A DNA stretch of 9,021 nt. It comes from JBCDIQ01 sp039024295 (GTDB lineage Bacteria; Bacteroidota; Bacteroidia; J057). Position 1 is the stretch's first letter. Every line of letters begins with the position of its first letter. The position numbers and the translations under genes are program-made. Below the pieces are notes generated by a model. It was not told the DNA's origin. It did not search any database and was given only the letters and a program-made list of their open reading frames with translations. The DNA is taken from contig JBCDIQ010000238.1 in the NCBI GenBank assembly GCA_039024295.1, forward strand, positions 1-9,021, written 5' to 3'. Below are positions 1 to 6,752 of the stretch, piece by piece.

Positions 1-1
1 A

Positions 2-615
2 CCCTAAATCGCACCTGTTGGTATTGAAACTGATTTCATGGGTGGGAGCAATGAGCAAACCCGTTCCCTAAATCGCACCTGTTGGTATTGAAACTGCACT
101 GTTATCCATTCACCTTTCTGCATATTACCCACCCTAAATCGCACCTGTTGGTATTGAAACTTCAGAATGCTATGACCGAAACCCTTGACCTCGTACACCC
201 TAAATCGCACCTGTTGGTATTGAAACTTTGTTTCTGTATCGATGTAAAGTATCATAGGTCGCCCTAAATCGCACCTGTTGGTATTGAAACTCAAAGTCAA
301 TTGGTTCTGTGCCTGAGTAAAAAAAACCCTAAATCGCACCTGTTGGTATTGAAACGGCAAAAGGAATGACTTATCTGTTCGGTTAATGCCTCCCTAAATC
401 GCACCTGTTGGTATTGAAACTGCGGCCGATGCAGTGAGAAAAACGCGAATAGAGCGCCCTAAATCGCACCTGTTGGTATTGAAACTGTATTCCTCGCTCC
501 CAGAATCCGTTCCCATGGCTGCCCTAAATCGCACCTGTTGGTATTGAAACAACTCATCGGAATCTTTGCTGCCCATCTAGGTCAGGTCCCAAATCGCACT
601 TATCGATTTCCAACC
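2..615 (+). CRISPR. CRISPR array, trailer end, 9 perfect repeats plus 1 decayed repeat
   Basis: Nine identical 29-nt repeats begin CCCTAAATCG and end GTATTGAAAC, at 2-30, 66-94, 132-160, 198-226, 262-290, 327-355, 392-420, 457-485 and 522-550. Nine unique spacers of 35, 37, 37, 35, 36, 36, 36, 36 and 36 nt separate them; the last is closed by a decayed repeat at 587-615. Two signs agree on rightward transcription: the repeat ends in ATTGAAAC, the usual 8-nt 5' crRNA handle of type I-B/III systems, and the decayed repeat lies on the right, as at a trailer end. The repeat has only a 3-bp internal stem (ACC-TGTT-GGT). Length, weak structure, handle and spacer size suggest type I-B or III, but with no cas gene in view the subtype is inference. 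Base 1 is probably the end of an earlier spacer, so the array very likely continues leftward to its leader. Confidence 0.98.
587..615 (+). repeat. Degenerate terminal CRISPR repeat
   Basis: Aligned without gaps to the 29-nt repeat, this stretch matches at 19 of 29 positions by my count. It keeps the block AAATCGCAC (591-599) and is diverged over its 3' half. It sits exactly 36 nt after the last perfect repeat, the same length as the neighbouring spacers, so it closes a real ninth spacer (551-586). A decayed last repeat is the usual mark of the leader-distal end of an array. Confidence 0.85.
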
Positions 616-628
616 CCAAGCTCATCCA

Positions 629-652
629 CAAAAAAAGCAGCCCAAAGGCTGC
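629..652 (-). terminator. Rho-independent terminator of icd
   Basis: On the minus strand a perfect 6-bp GC-rich stem (GCAGCC, loop TTTG, GGCTGC; plus-strand 637-652) is followed directly by a run of seven T (plus-strand A run 630-636). It lies about 90 bp downstream of the icd stop codon. The T run exists only in the minus-strand reading, so the signal ends leftward icd transcription. It would keep icd transcripts from running antisense into the CRISPR array, whose decayed last repeat ends 14 bp away. Confidence 0.9.
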
Positions 653-740
653 CGTAAATCTTGACATTCAGTTTTTAGCTCGAAAACTCACTGAAAACTG
701 CTGAGCGAAGCGAAAGACCGCGAACTGACACCTGAGAAGA

Positions 741-2078
741 TCAGCCCATGTTCTTAATGATCTCGTCACCAAACTCGGAAGTCTTAAGCTTGGTAGCCCC
801 TTCCATCAAACGGTGGAAGTCATAAGTCACGCGCTTACCTTCGATTGAAGTTTCGATGCCCTTCACAATCAGGTCAGCGGCTTCCTGCCAGCCCATATGT
901 TCCAGCATCATCACGCCGGAGAGAATCACCGAACTAGGGTTTACCATGTCTTTCCCGGCGTACTTAGGTGCAGTACCGTGGGTAGCCTCGAAAAGGGCGT
1001 GTCCAGTCACGTAGTTGATATTTGCACCAGGGGCAATCCCAATACCACCTACCTGGGCGGCAAGTGCATCAGAGAGGTAGTCACCGTTCAAGTTCAGCGT
1101 GGCAATCACTTCAAACTCCTTTGGGCGGGTCAGTACCTGCTGCAGGGCAATGTCAGCGATGGCATCTTTTACGAGAACCGCACCCTTGGCAAGGGCTGCT
1201 TCCTGCTCTGCGTTGGCAGCATCTTTGCCTTTTTCGGCAGCCGTGCGATCATACTGGTCCCAAGTGTACACCTTGTCACCAAATTCACGCTCGGCGAGGG
1301 CATATCCCCAGCTTTTGAACGAACCTTCGGTAAACTTCATGATGTTCCCTTTGTGAACGATGGTCACAGAAGCGCGGCCATGCTTGATGGCGTAGTCAAT
1401 CGCTGCACGTACCAGACGCTCGGTGCCCTGACGAGAAACAGGCTTGATACCAACACCAACCTCAACAGTTTCAGGGGCATCACTTCCACGAAGAGAATTG
1501 AACTCATTCACGCGTTCCTGGGTGCCAAAACGAACTTTGGCAAAATCTTCAGGGAATTCCTGCTGCATGAAATTGAGTAATTTATCGGCCTTTTCGGATC
1601 CGCCGATTGCTTCTATCCCAGCGTAAATATCTTCCGTGTTTTCACGGAAAATCACCATGTCCACCAGCTCGGGATTCTTAACAGGAGAAGGGACCCCTGA
1701 GAAGTGACGAACAGGACGAACACATCCGTACAGGTCCAGTAGCTGGCGCAGGGCAACATTCAAGGAACGAATACCTCCACCAATAGGGGTTGTCAATGGG
1801 CCTTTGATGGCTACCAAATACTCATTAATTGCATCTACTGTAGCCTGAGGCAACCATTCACCCGTTTCGTCAAATGCTTTTTGTCCGGCAAGCACTTCAT
1901 GCCACACAATTTTGCGCTCTCCGCCATATGCTTTCTCCACGGCTGCATCGAATACACGCTCAGAAGCGTGCCAAATATCGGGGCCAATTCCGTCACCAAT
2001 GATGAAGGGGATCACCGGATGAGTCGGAACTTGTAATTGCCCGTCTTTAATATGAATTTTTTCTCCTGCTGTTGTCAT
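741..2078 (-). CDS. icd: NADP-dependent isocitrate dehydrogenase
   Basis: This cytosolic TCA-cycle enzyme converts isocitrate and NADP+ to 2-oxoglutarate, CO2 and NADPH. The 445-aa product follows the E. coli Icd (416 aa) pattern throughout. The substrate loop has S105, N107, R111, R121 and R145, equivalent to E. coli S113, N115, R119, R129 and R153. Catalytic Y152 (EDIYAG) and K243 (VHKGN) are present, as are metal ligands D309, D333 and D337. NADP-specificity residues K372, Y373, Y419 and R423 are all kept, which argues against NAD use. Relative to E. coli there are about 21 extra residues between Y152 and K243 and about 13 between K243 and D309, as in other long bacterial IDHs. S105 is the counterpart of the serine phosphorylated by AceK in enterics; no aceK is seen here. 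The ATG at 2078 gives a normal N-terminus. It appears monocistronic, with its own terminator and a divergent gene upstream. Confidence 0.97.
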   Translation of the reverse strand: MTTAGEKIHIKDGQLQVPTHPVIPFIIGDGIGPDIWHASERVFDAAVEKAYGGERKIVWHEVLAGQKAFDETGEWLPQATVDAINEYLVAIKGPLTTPIGGGIRSLNVALRQLLDLYGCVRPVRHFSGVPSPVKNPELVDMVIFRENTEDIYAGIEAIGGSEKADKLLNFMQQEFPEDFAKVRFGTQERVNEFNSLRGSDAPETVEVGVGIKPVSRQGTERLVRAAIDYAIKHGRASVTIVHKGNIMKFTEGSFKSWGYALAEREFGDKVYTWDQYDRTAAEKGKDAANAEQEAALAKGAVLVKDAIADIALQQVLTRPKEFEVIATLNLNGDYLSDALAAQVGGIGIAPGANINYVTGHALFEATHGTAPKYAGKDMVNPSSVILSGVMMLEHMGWQEAADLIVKGIETSIEGKRVTYDFHRLMEGATKLKTSEFGDEIIKNMG

Positions 2079-2304
2079 AAGGTTGGCGAAAATTTAGAAG
2101 TTAGGTAATAAAATGTGTCAACGTGGAGGATGAGCAATATTACTGAAAATTGCTTATAGATAAAATGTCATATGTAGATTTTTAAGTATTTGAGGGCAAA
2201 CCGAATACATATGTTGACACGTGATTGAAATTCTGGGATATATTGGTAATATTATGTGTCATATCCTGCTAACTCATTCCAAAGAATTCCAAAGTTTCAG
2301 TCTG
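2079..2304. promoter_or_regulatory. Divergent intergenic region between icd and serine hydrolase gene
   Basis: This 226-bp, AT-rich region must hold the promoters of both divergent genes. For the rightward gene the best match to the Bacteroidota pattern (TTG near -33, TAnnTTTG near -7) is TTG at 2214 with TATATTGG at 2239-2246 (7 of 8). A second candidate is TTG at 2150 with TAGATTTT at 2175-2182. Spacing is slightly longer than usual in both, so these are tentative. The region also holds an inverted pair GTGTCAAC (2115-2122) and GTTGACAC (2213-2220), a second copy of ATGTGTCA (2113-2120 and 2254-2261), and the near-palindrome TGTCATATGTA (2166-2176). I could not identify a convincing icd promoter on the minus strand. 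Confidence 0.45.
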
Positions 2305-4134
2305 ATGAAAAAATTCTACCTACTACTATGTAGCCTGATTTGTGGATGCTACCTAAATGCCCAAACCGGCATTGCAGTTCCTGAATTGATACGTGCTGAT
2401 ACCTTATTTCAAAATTTCATAGACCAATGGGGCATCTCTGGGGCATCCCTTGCAATAGCCAAAGACGGTAAACTGATCTATGCCCGTGGTTTTGGACATT
2501 CTGACCTTCAAAAGAAGAAAGAGGTAGAGCCTTATCACCAGTTTCGGATAGCCAGTATTTCCAAGACCATCACCTCTGTGGCCATCATGATATTGGTGGA
2601 AGAGGGGAAATTGAAGCTAAGCGACAAAGTATTTGGCCCCACCGGTATACTTGACCAGCCTGTTTACCAGAGCCTTGGAGATCCTCGCATGAACAATATT
2701 ACCGTTCAACACCTCTTAGAGCATAGCGGCGGATGGGACCGACTGGTCAATGGAGACGTAGCGTTCTTCTACGGACCTGCTGCAAATCGCTACGGCACTG
2801 GGTATCCTGTTCCTGACAGTTTTATGTTCGCCTACGGACTAAGTCAGCAATTGGATTTTGATCCTGGGACCGGGTATGGGTACTCGAACTTAGGAATGAA
2901 TTTATTGGGGGAGGTAATTGAGAAAATTACTGGAATGGAATACGAAGCGTACGTTCGACAAAAAATCATGAACCCGGTGGGGGCTTATGCAGTTCAGCTC
3001 GGAGAGAATCGTAGAGAGGAAAAAAGCCGTGCTGAGGTAGAGTATTTCCCGCCCGTGGGAGATCCTCAGTTCCCTTCAGTCACTGGAGACTCCTTCTTGG
3101 TGTCAGCTCCCTACGGCGCAATTGACCTGAAAAGCATAGGTCCCGCTGGGGGTTGGATTGCCTCACCCAAAGAACTGTTGCGGTACCTCAATGCCGTTGA
3201 CGGGTTTCCTACCCGACCAGACATCTTAGCAGATACCACCATTGCGAATATGACCCGACCTTCTGCCAATGCCAGTTTTTATGCGAAGGGTTGGATAGTA
3301 AATTCATTTGACAATTGGTGGCACGATGGGGCTTTGCCTGGGACCAGTACTTATATGGTCCGACTGAATACTGGCTATACCTACGCTGCGCTCACCAGTT
3401 TCCAGCCTGCTCCTATGGATACTTCTGTTTATTATGGCGGTCTGGACCGAATATTGGGAAACATTGTGTCTGGGATCACCAATATTCCTTCTCACGACCT
3501 GTTCGATTGGCCGCAAAATGAAGCCGAAGATTTGCTTACGCAAAATATCACAGATGAGTCGACCGAACTTTCCTGGACCGCAGGTGACGGTACTGCTAGA
3601 ATTGTCGTGCTAAGAAAGGAAATTCCGGTATATGGATTGCCTGGAGACGGACAAGCCTATGTGCCCAATCGCACCTTTGGGCAAGGGGATAGCCTTCGCC
3701 CAGACGAGTTTGTGGTATTCAATGGAGCCGCTCCCAGGGTTACCGTATCTGGACTGGAGCCAGGTACTACCTACCATGTAGAAGTATTCGAATACAACCG
3801 CACTTCAAAAGGAGAGCCCCTCTACCAAACCAGCCGGAGCTTAACCGGCAGTTTTAAGACAAGGTTTCCTGTTTCCATAAACGAAGAACTGGCTGATCGC
3901 CAATTGCAGGTTTGGCCAAACCCGGCCCAGGACCACCTCAACATTCGCCTGGAAGCTTTTGCAGGGAAAGAAGGGCGTGCCACCTTGTTGTCTGCCAAAG
4001 GCCAGGTAGTTTCAGACTTGGGAAGCTCTCAAAATGGAACCTGGTCCACGACCCTTTCCCATTTGCCTAAAGGCATGTATGTGTTGCAGGTTAATTGGGA
4101 AGGCCACCGAATCCTCCGGAAAGTGGTTCATTAA
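2305..4134 (+). CDS. T9SS-sorted serine hydrolase, beta-lactamase/PBP-like family
   Basis: Predicted exported serine hydrolase (beta-lactamase class C/DD-peptidase superfamily), 609 aa. A GTG at 2221 would give 637 aa, but the ATG at 2305 starts a textbook signal peptide (MKKF, hydrophobic core, cleavage near LNA-Q, residue 19), so I start there. The catalytic domain (about 25-400) has the three family motifs: SISK (S84 nucleophile, K87), YSN (Y193-N195) and HDG (H340-G342) in place of KTG. Residues about 406-518 resemble a fibronectin type III-like domain (LSWTAGDG near its start, LEPGTTYHVEVFEYN near its end). Residues about 523-609 form a T9SS type A sorting domain (QVWPNPAQDHLNI, then PKGMYVLQV and a basic end). 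It is therefore probably exported through the outer membrane and released or anchored at the surface. The substrate cannot be told: esterase, D-aminopeptidase, peptidoglycan or beta-lactam activity are all possible. Probably co-transcribed with the next gene, 27 bp downstream. Confidence 0.9.
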   Translation: MKKFYLLLCSLICGCYLNAQTGIAVPELIRADTLFQNFIDQWGISGASLAIAKDGKLIYARGFGHSDLQKKKEVEPYHQFRIASISKTITSVAIMILVEEGKLKLSDKVFGPTGILDQPVYQSLGDPRMNNITVQHLLEHSGGWDRLVNGDVAFFYGPAANRYGTGYPVPDSFMFAYGLSQQLDFDPGTGYGYSNLGMNLLGEVIEKITGMEYEAYVRQKIMNPVGAYAVQLGENRREEKSRAEVEYFPPVGDPQFPSVTGDSFLVSAPYGAIDLKSIGPAGGWIASPKELLRYLNAVDGFPTRPDILADTTIANMTRPSANASFYAKGWIVNSFDNWWHDGALPGTSTYMVRLNTGYTYAALTSFQPAPMDTSVYYGGLDRILGNIVSGITNIPSHDLFDWPQNEAEDLLTQNITDESTELSWTAGDGTARIVVLRKEIPVYGLPGDGQAYVPNRTFGQGDSLRPDEFVVFNGAAPRVTVSGLEPGTTYHVEVFEYNRTSKGEPLYQTSRSLTGSFKTRFPVSINEELADRQLQVWPNPAQDHLNIRLEAFAGKEGRATLLSAKGQVVSDLGSSQNGTWSTTLSHLPKGMYVLQVNWEGHRILRKVVH

Positions 4135-4151
4135 ACCACAGGTTACACAAT

Positions 4152-4157
4152 AAAGGA
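4152..4157 (+). promoter_or_regulatory. Shine-Dalgarno-like site AAAGGA before the 4162 gene
   Basis: AAAGGA lies four bases before the ATG at 4162, inside the 27-bp gap after the serine hydrolase stop. Bacteroidota genes often lack such sites, and the other starts in this window show none as clear. It supports the ATG at 4162 and fits translation of a downstream cistron in an operon. The spacing is a little short. Confidence 0.5.
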
Positions 4158-4161
4158 ATTT

Positions 4162-5460
4162 ATGAGAAATATACTTGCAATTGCCCTGCTGTTTATGTGG
4201 GTAAATGGGGCTGCCCAGTCCCCGGAGCTTGTAGGGCAAAGGTTTTTTCCCGGTATTACCCATTCGAATGGGGATACAACAGGCGTTTCAGATGTATGGG
4301 GGTACCAAGGACCGGATGGCACCGAATACGCCATTGTGGGTACCTTCGATGGCACCTTTTTCATTCGGGTGTCTGATATGACCGTTCGAGGATTCGTTCC
4401 CGGACCGAGGCTCAATGATTATTACTACCACCGGGACATCAAAACCTATCGCCATCATGCCTACATCGTGTCAGAGATGAATGGTACCAACGAAGGCGTA
4501 CAAGTTGTCGACCTTTCGACCCTACCGAATGGGGTTCAATTGGATACGGTGCTGACTGGGCAAACCATCACGTCCCACAACCTGAGCATTGACACCACCA
4601 AAGGGTTCATGTATGTGCTGAACCAATTTGGGCAAGGGGTTTGGATATACGATCTGGCGGTGCCAAGTGCTCCTGCAGTGGCTGGATTTATCAATGAACC
4701 CGGCGTACATGACCTCTATGCCGACAATGACACCATCTGGATGGCCAATTCGATTGAATTTCTGGTGGCTGACGTGAAGGACAAATCCGACCCTAACACC
4801 ATTCTCCGGCTCAAGGACGATGACTTTGGCTATTGTCACAATATCTGGCCCTGCCGCGATCGGAATTTTTTCGTCACCACAGAAGAAACGGACGACAAGA
4901 CCGTGAAAATCTGGAGCATGGAAGATCCGGACAGTGCATTCGTGGTATCAGAATACCTGGCGCCCAACCGGATTGCGCACAATGCCCATGTAGAAGGGGA
5001 CAGCCTGTACATTTCTCATTATGCCAGCGGCATTAAAATCGTAGATATTTCCGACCTGAAAAATCCTCAGGAAGTGGGTGGCTATGACACCTACTTGGCC
5101 AATGATAACCCTGGATTTTATGGATGTTGGGGCATCTACCCCCACAGTCCGGCAGGTTACATCTTTGCCACCAGTTTTGAAGGCTGGTTGCATGTGCTCC
5201 AGTTTCCCCAAACTCCCACCTCGATTGAAGACGAATTTCGACCCGCTGCTAAGCTGGCAGTTCCTTCTCCTTTTTCTTCCCGCCTTCATCTGATAGGTTC
5301 AGCTGAAGATGTGACCATCTTTGATATTCAGGGAAAGGTCTGGTGGCGTCAGTCCTTCACTGCTCCATCGCAAGTAGTGGAAACGAGTAGTTGGCCTGCG
5401 GGCATGTATATCGTTCAAGGAAAACAGGGGGTACAACGCGTGGTGAAGGTTACAAATTGA
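4162..5460 (+). CDS. Choice-of-anchor B family beta-propeller protein, T9SS-sorted
   Basis: Secreted or surface protein of 432 aa with a signal peptide (MRNILAIALL..., cleavage near GAA-Q, residue 18-19). Residues about 40-348 match the choice-of-anchor B/LVIVD-repeat family: SDVWGY, then HRDIKTYRHHAYIVSE, VQVVDLS, and later GIKIVDISDLKNP. I see seven repeats of about 46 residues, each opening with a short turn motif: SD (44), HRD (90), HN (139), HD (183), HN (226), HN (273) and CW (322). Each then runs to a strand ending in V/I-x-D or similar, which fits a seven-bladed propeller. Residues about 353-432 are a T9SS type A sorting domain ending VVKVTN, with VPSPFSS in place of the common YPNP start. 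Family members have no firm biochemical role and are named for variable C-terminal anchors; here the anchor is T9SS. It is probably in an operon with the upstream hydrolase, and its last 11 bp overlap the convergent ATPase gene. Confidence 0.88.
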   Translation: MRNILAIALLFMWVNGAAQSPELVGQRFFPGITHSNGDTTGVSDVWGYQGPDGTEYAIVGTFDGTFFIRVSDMTVRGFVPGPRLNDYYYHRDIKTYRHHAYIVSEMNGTNEGVQVVDLSTLPNGVQLDTVLTGQTITSHNLSIDTTKGFMYVLNQFGQGVWIYDLAVPSAPAVAGFINEPGVHDLYADNDTIWMANSIEFLVADVKDKSDPNTILRLKDDDFGYCHNIWPCRDRNFFVTTEETDDKTVKIWSMEDPDSAFVVSEYLAPNRIAHNAHVEGDSLYISHYASGIKIVDISDLKNPQEVGGYDTYLANDNPGFYGCWGIYPHSPAGYIFATSFEGWLHVLQFPQTPTSIEDEFRPAAKLAVPSPFSSRLHLIGSAEDVTIFDIQGKVWWRQSFTAPSQVVETSSWPAGMYIVQGKQGVQRVVKVTN

Positions 5461-6610
5461 AAAAACTGCCCACCTGTCGTATCAGCCCCTCCAGGTTTTC
5501 TACGGTAATGTTCTTAGCAATCGGGTAGCCCTCGTTTACCGGAGCCGCTACCAGGACTTTTTCGGGAACAAGATGTTTAATTGCCTCATGGTTTCCTTTG
5601 GAAAGCTGAGGGGATTTAGATGCCTTGCATTCGATCACCATTCGCTTATCGATATTTGATAGGACAAGGTCCACTTCTGCTCCGCGCTGCGTCCGGTAAA
5701 AAGAATAATTGAGCCTTGGAAAATGTGCGCGCAGATTTTCCAGAACAGCCGTTTCCCACAATGCGCCAAAGGAAGCGTGGCCCGCTGCTGCTGCGAAACT
5801 GGGAAGTTCGAGTAGCGCAGTTGCAATGCCAGTATCTGTGAGGTAGACCTTAGGAGATTTGATCAACCTCTTTTTGGTGTTTACAATGAGCGGTCTTAGT
5901 TGATACAACATAAATGTACCCTCTAATAAGTCAATATACGTCCTCACTGTTGTATGGCTAATGCCAAGTGCACCCCCCAGTAAACTTAGGTTTACTGTTT
6001 GTCCGTTATTATGGGTGAGCATTTGCCAAAGGCGCTGCATCGTAGTAGGGGTAAATCCGGCAAATTGAAGCAAGTCTTTTTCGAGAAAGGTTGTAATAAA
6101 GTCCTGCCTCCAATTGAAAGAAATAGCATCTGAATCTCCCAATAAGCTAGGAGGGAATCCCCCTCTGAAAAGGTAGTCTGAAAGATTCCTATTCTCATTT
6201 ATTTCAGCCCAGACAAAAGGGGATAGGTACAACAATCTAATCCTTCCTGCCAAAGATTCGGAACTTTGACGTAGCAGGTCTTGTGAGGCAGAACCTAGCA
6301 GAATGTATTTGCCAGGCCGTCGATCATCATCTATCAGGCTTCTTAAGATTGGAAAAAGTTCTGGCTTACGCTGAATTTCATCTAAACAAACGAGTTTATC
6401 GCGCTGGGTTTCCAGGAACCACTCTGGATCATTAAGCTTGCGAAGGTCTGAGGGGCGTTCTAAATCTAAATAGAGGGAATTGCCGTTTGATGCCAGGATA
6501 TGCTTTACCAGCGTAGACTTACCACATTGCCTTGGGCCAAGGATAGCCACTGCCGGACTGTAGCGCAATGATTCCTTTATTACAGTCTCAATTTGCCTGT
6601 TGAAGTACAT
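5450..6610 (-). CDS. AAA family ATP-binding protein with DUF4143
   Basis: Predicted cytosolic ATPase of 386 aa. In order: an AAA_14-type ATPase domain with Walker A GPRQCGKST (residues 25-33), Walker B LVCLDEIQ (73-80) and a LLGSAS sensor-like strand (104-109); a winged-helix-like stretch (LGGALGISHTTVRTYIDLLEG, about 211-231); and a C-terminal DUF4143 domain with GAEVDLVL (about 311-318) and IECK (326-329). The last two resemble an E-x-D and E-x-K nuclease-fold core, known for this family but with no proven cutting activity. The frame is open from 6661, but family proteins start just before the P-A-V-A-I-L-G-P strand, so ATG 6610 (MYFNRQ) or 6622 fits best. The stop overlaps the convergent 4162 gene by 11 bp. 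By eye the gene is more AT-rich than its neighbours. Such genes are widespread, often multi-copy and accessory, with no settled role. Confidence 0.92.
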   Translation of the reverse strand: MYFNRQIETVIKESLRYSPAVAILGPRQCGKSTLVKHILASNGNSLYLDLERPSDLRKLNDPEWFLETQRDKLVCLDEIQRKPELFPILRSLIDDDRRPGKYILLGSASQDLLRQSSESLAGRIRLLYLSPFVWAEINENRNLSDYLFRGGFPPSLLGDSDAISFNWRQDFITTFLEKDLLQFAGFTPTTMQRLWQMLTHNNGQTVNLSLLGGALGISHTTVRTYIDLLEGTFMLYQLRPLIVNTKKRLIKSPKVYLTDTGIATALLELPSFAAAAGHASFGALWETAVLENLRAHFPRLNYSFYRTQRGAEVDLVLSNIDKRMVIECKASKSPQLSKGNHEAIKHLVPEKVLVAAPVNEGYPIAKNITVENLEGLIRQVGSFFNL

Positions 6611-6629
6611 ATTTATATCCATGTATGTG

Positions 6630-6655
6630 CAAATTGAAAGTACGACTTTCATTTG
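6630..6655 (-). promoter_or_regulatory. Inverted repeat just upstream of the ATPase gene
   Basis: CAAAtTGAAAGT (6630-6641) and ACTTTCATTTG (6645-6655) are inverted copies around ACG. They give 11 paired bases with a single unpaired T at 6634. The site lies 8 to 20 bp upstream of the two likely ATPase starts (6622 and 6610). That position suits a repressor operator or a 5'-UTR hairpin. No T run follows it on the minus strand in terminator fashion, so I read it as regulatory; this is inference from position and symmetry only. Confidence 0.5.
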
Positions 6656-6659
6656 GCAC

Positions 6660-6683
6660 AAAAAAGTTTTAGATAACTTTTTT
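6660..6683. repeat. Perfect 9-bp AT-rich inverted repeat
   Basis: AAAAAAGTT (6660-6668) and AACTTTTTT (6675-6683) are perfect inverted copies with a 6-base loop. The element lies about 70 bp past the stop of the leftward 6753 gene and about 50 bp before the ATPase start. It could act as a weak terminator for the first gene, as the right arm ends in six T on either strand. It could also be a protein-binding site together with the repeat at 6630-6655. The stem has little GC, so termination would be inefficient. Confidence 0.5.
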
Positions 6684-6752
6684 GGAATACAAAAAGCATT
6701 GGTAGTAAAGGGGTTCGAAGGCGTAAGATGTGTCTTTATCCAAATATGCAGA

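Noticed and set aside
4..576. Open frames across the CRISPR array on both strands (e.g. 4-360 and 394-576 minus, 82-267 plus)
   Set aside because: Their peptides are copies of the translated repeat (e.g. FQYQQVRFR) joined by spacer sequence; they are by-products of the array.
897..1580. 227-aa plus-strand frame opposite icd
   Set aside because: It lies fully inside the well-supported icd gene and its product has no recognisable domain.
2214..2244. Classic sigma-70 promoter (TTGACA at 2214-2219, TATATT at 2239-2244)
   Set aside because: The spacer is 19 bp and this phylum uses a different consensus; the same bases fit the TTG/TAnnTTTG pattern better.
2221..2304. GTG start at 2221 for the serine hydrolase
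   Set aside because: The added 28 residues are not signal-like, overlap the likely promoter, and would bury a textbook signal peptide that starts at ATG 2305.
4012..4415. Minus-strand frames spanning the junction of the hydrolase and propeller genes
   Set aside because: They run antisense to two clear coding regions and show no domain or signal.
6611..6661. Upstream ATG at 6661 for the ATPase gene
   Set aside because: It would place the strong inverted repeat at 6630-6655 inside the coding region and adds residues not typical of the family N-terminus.
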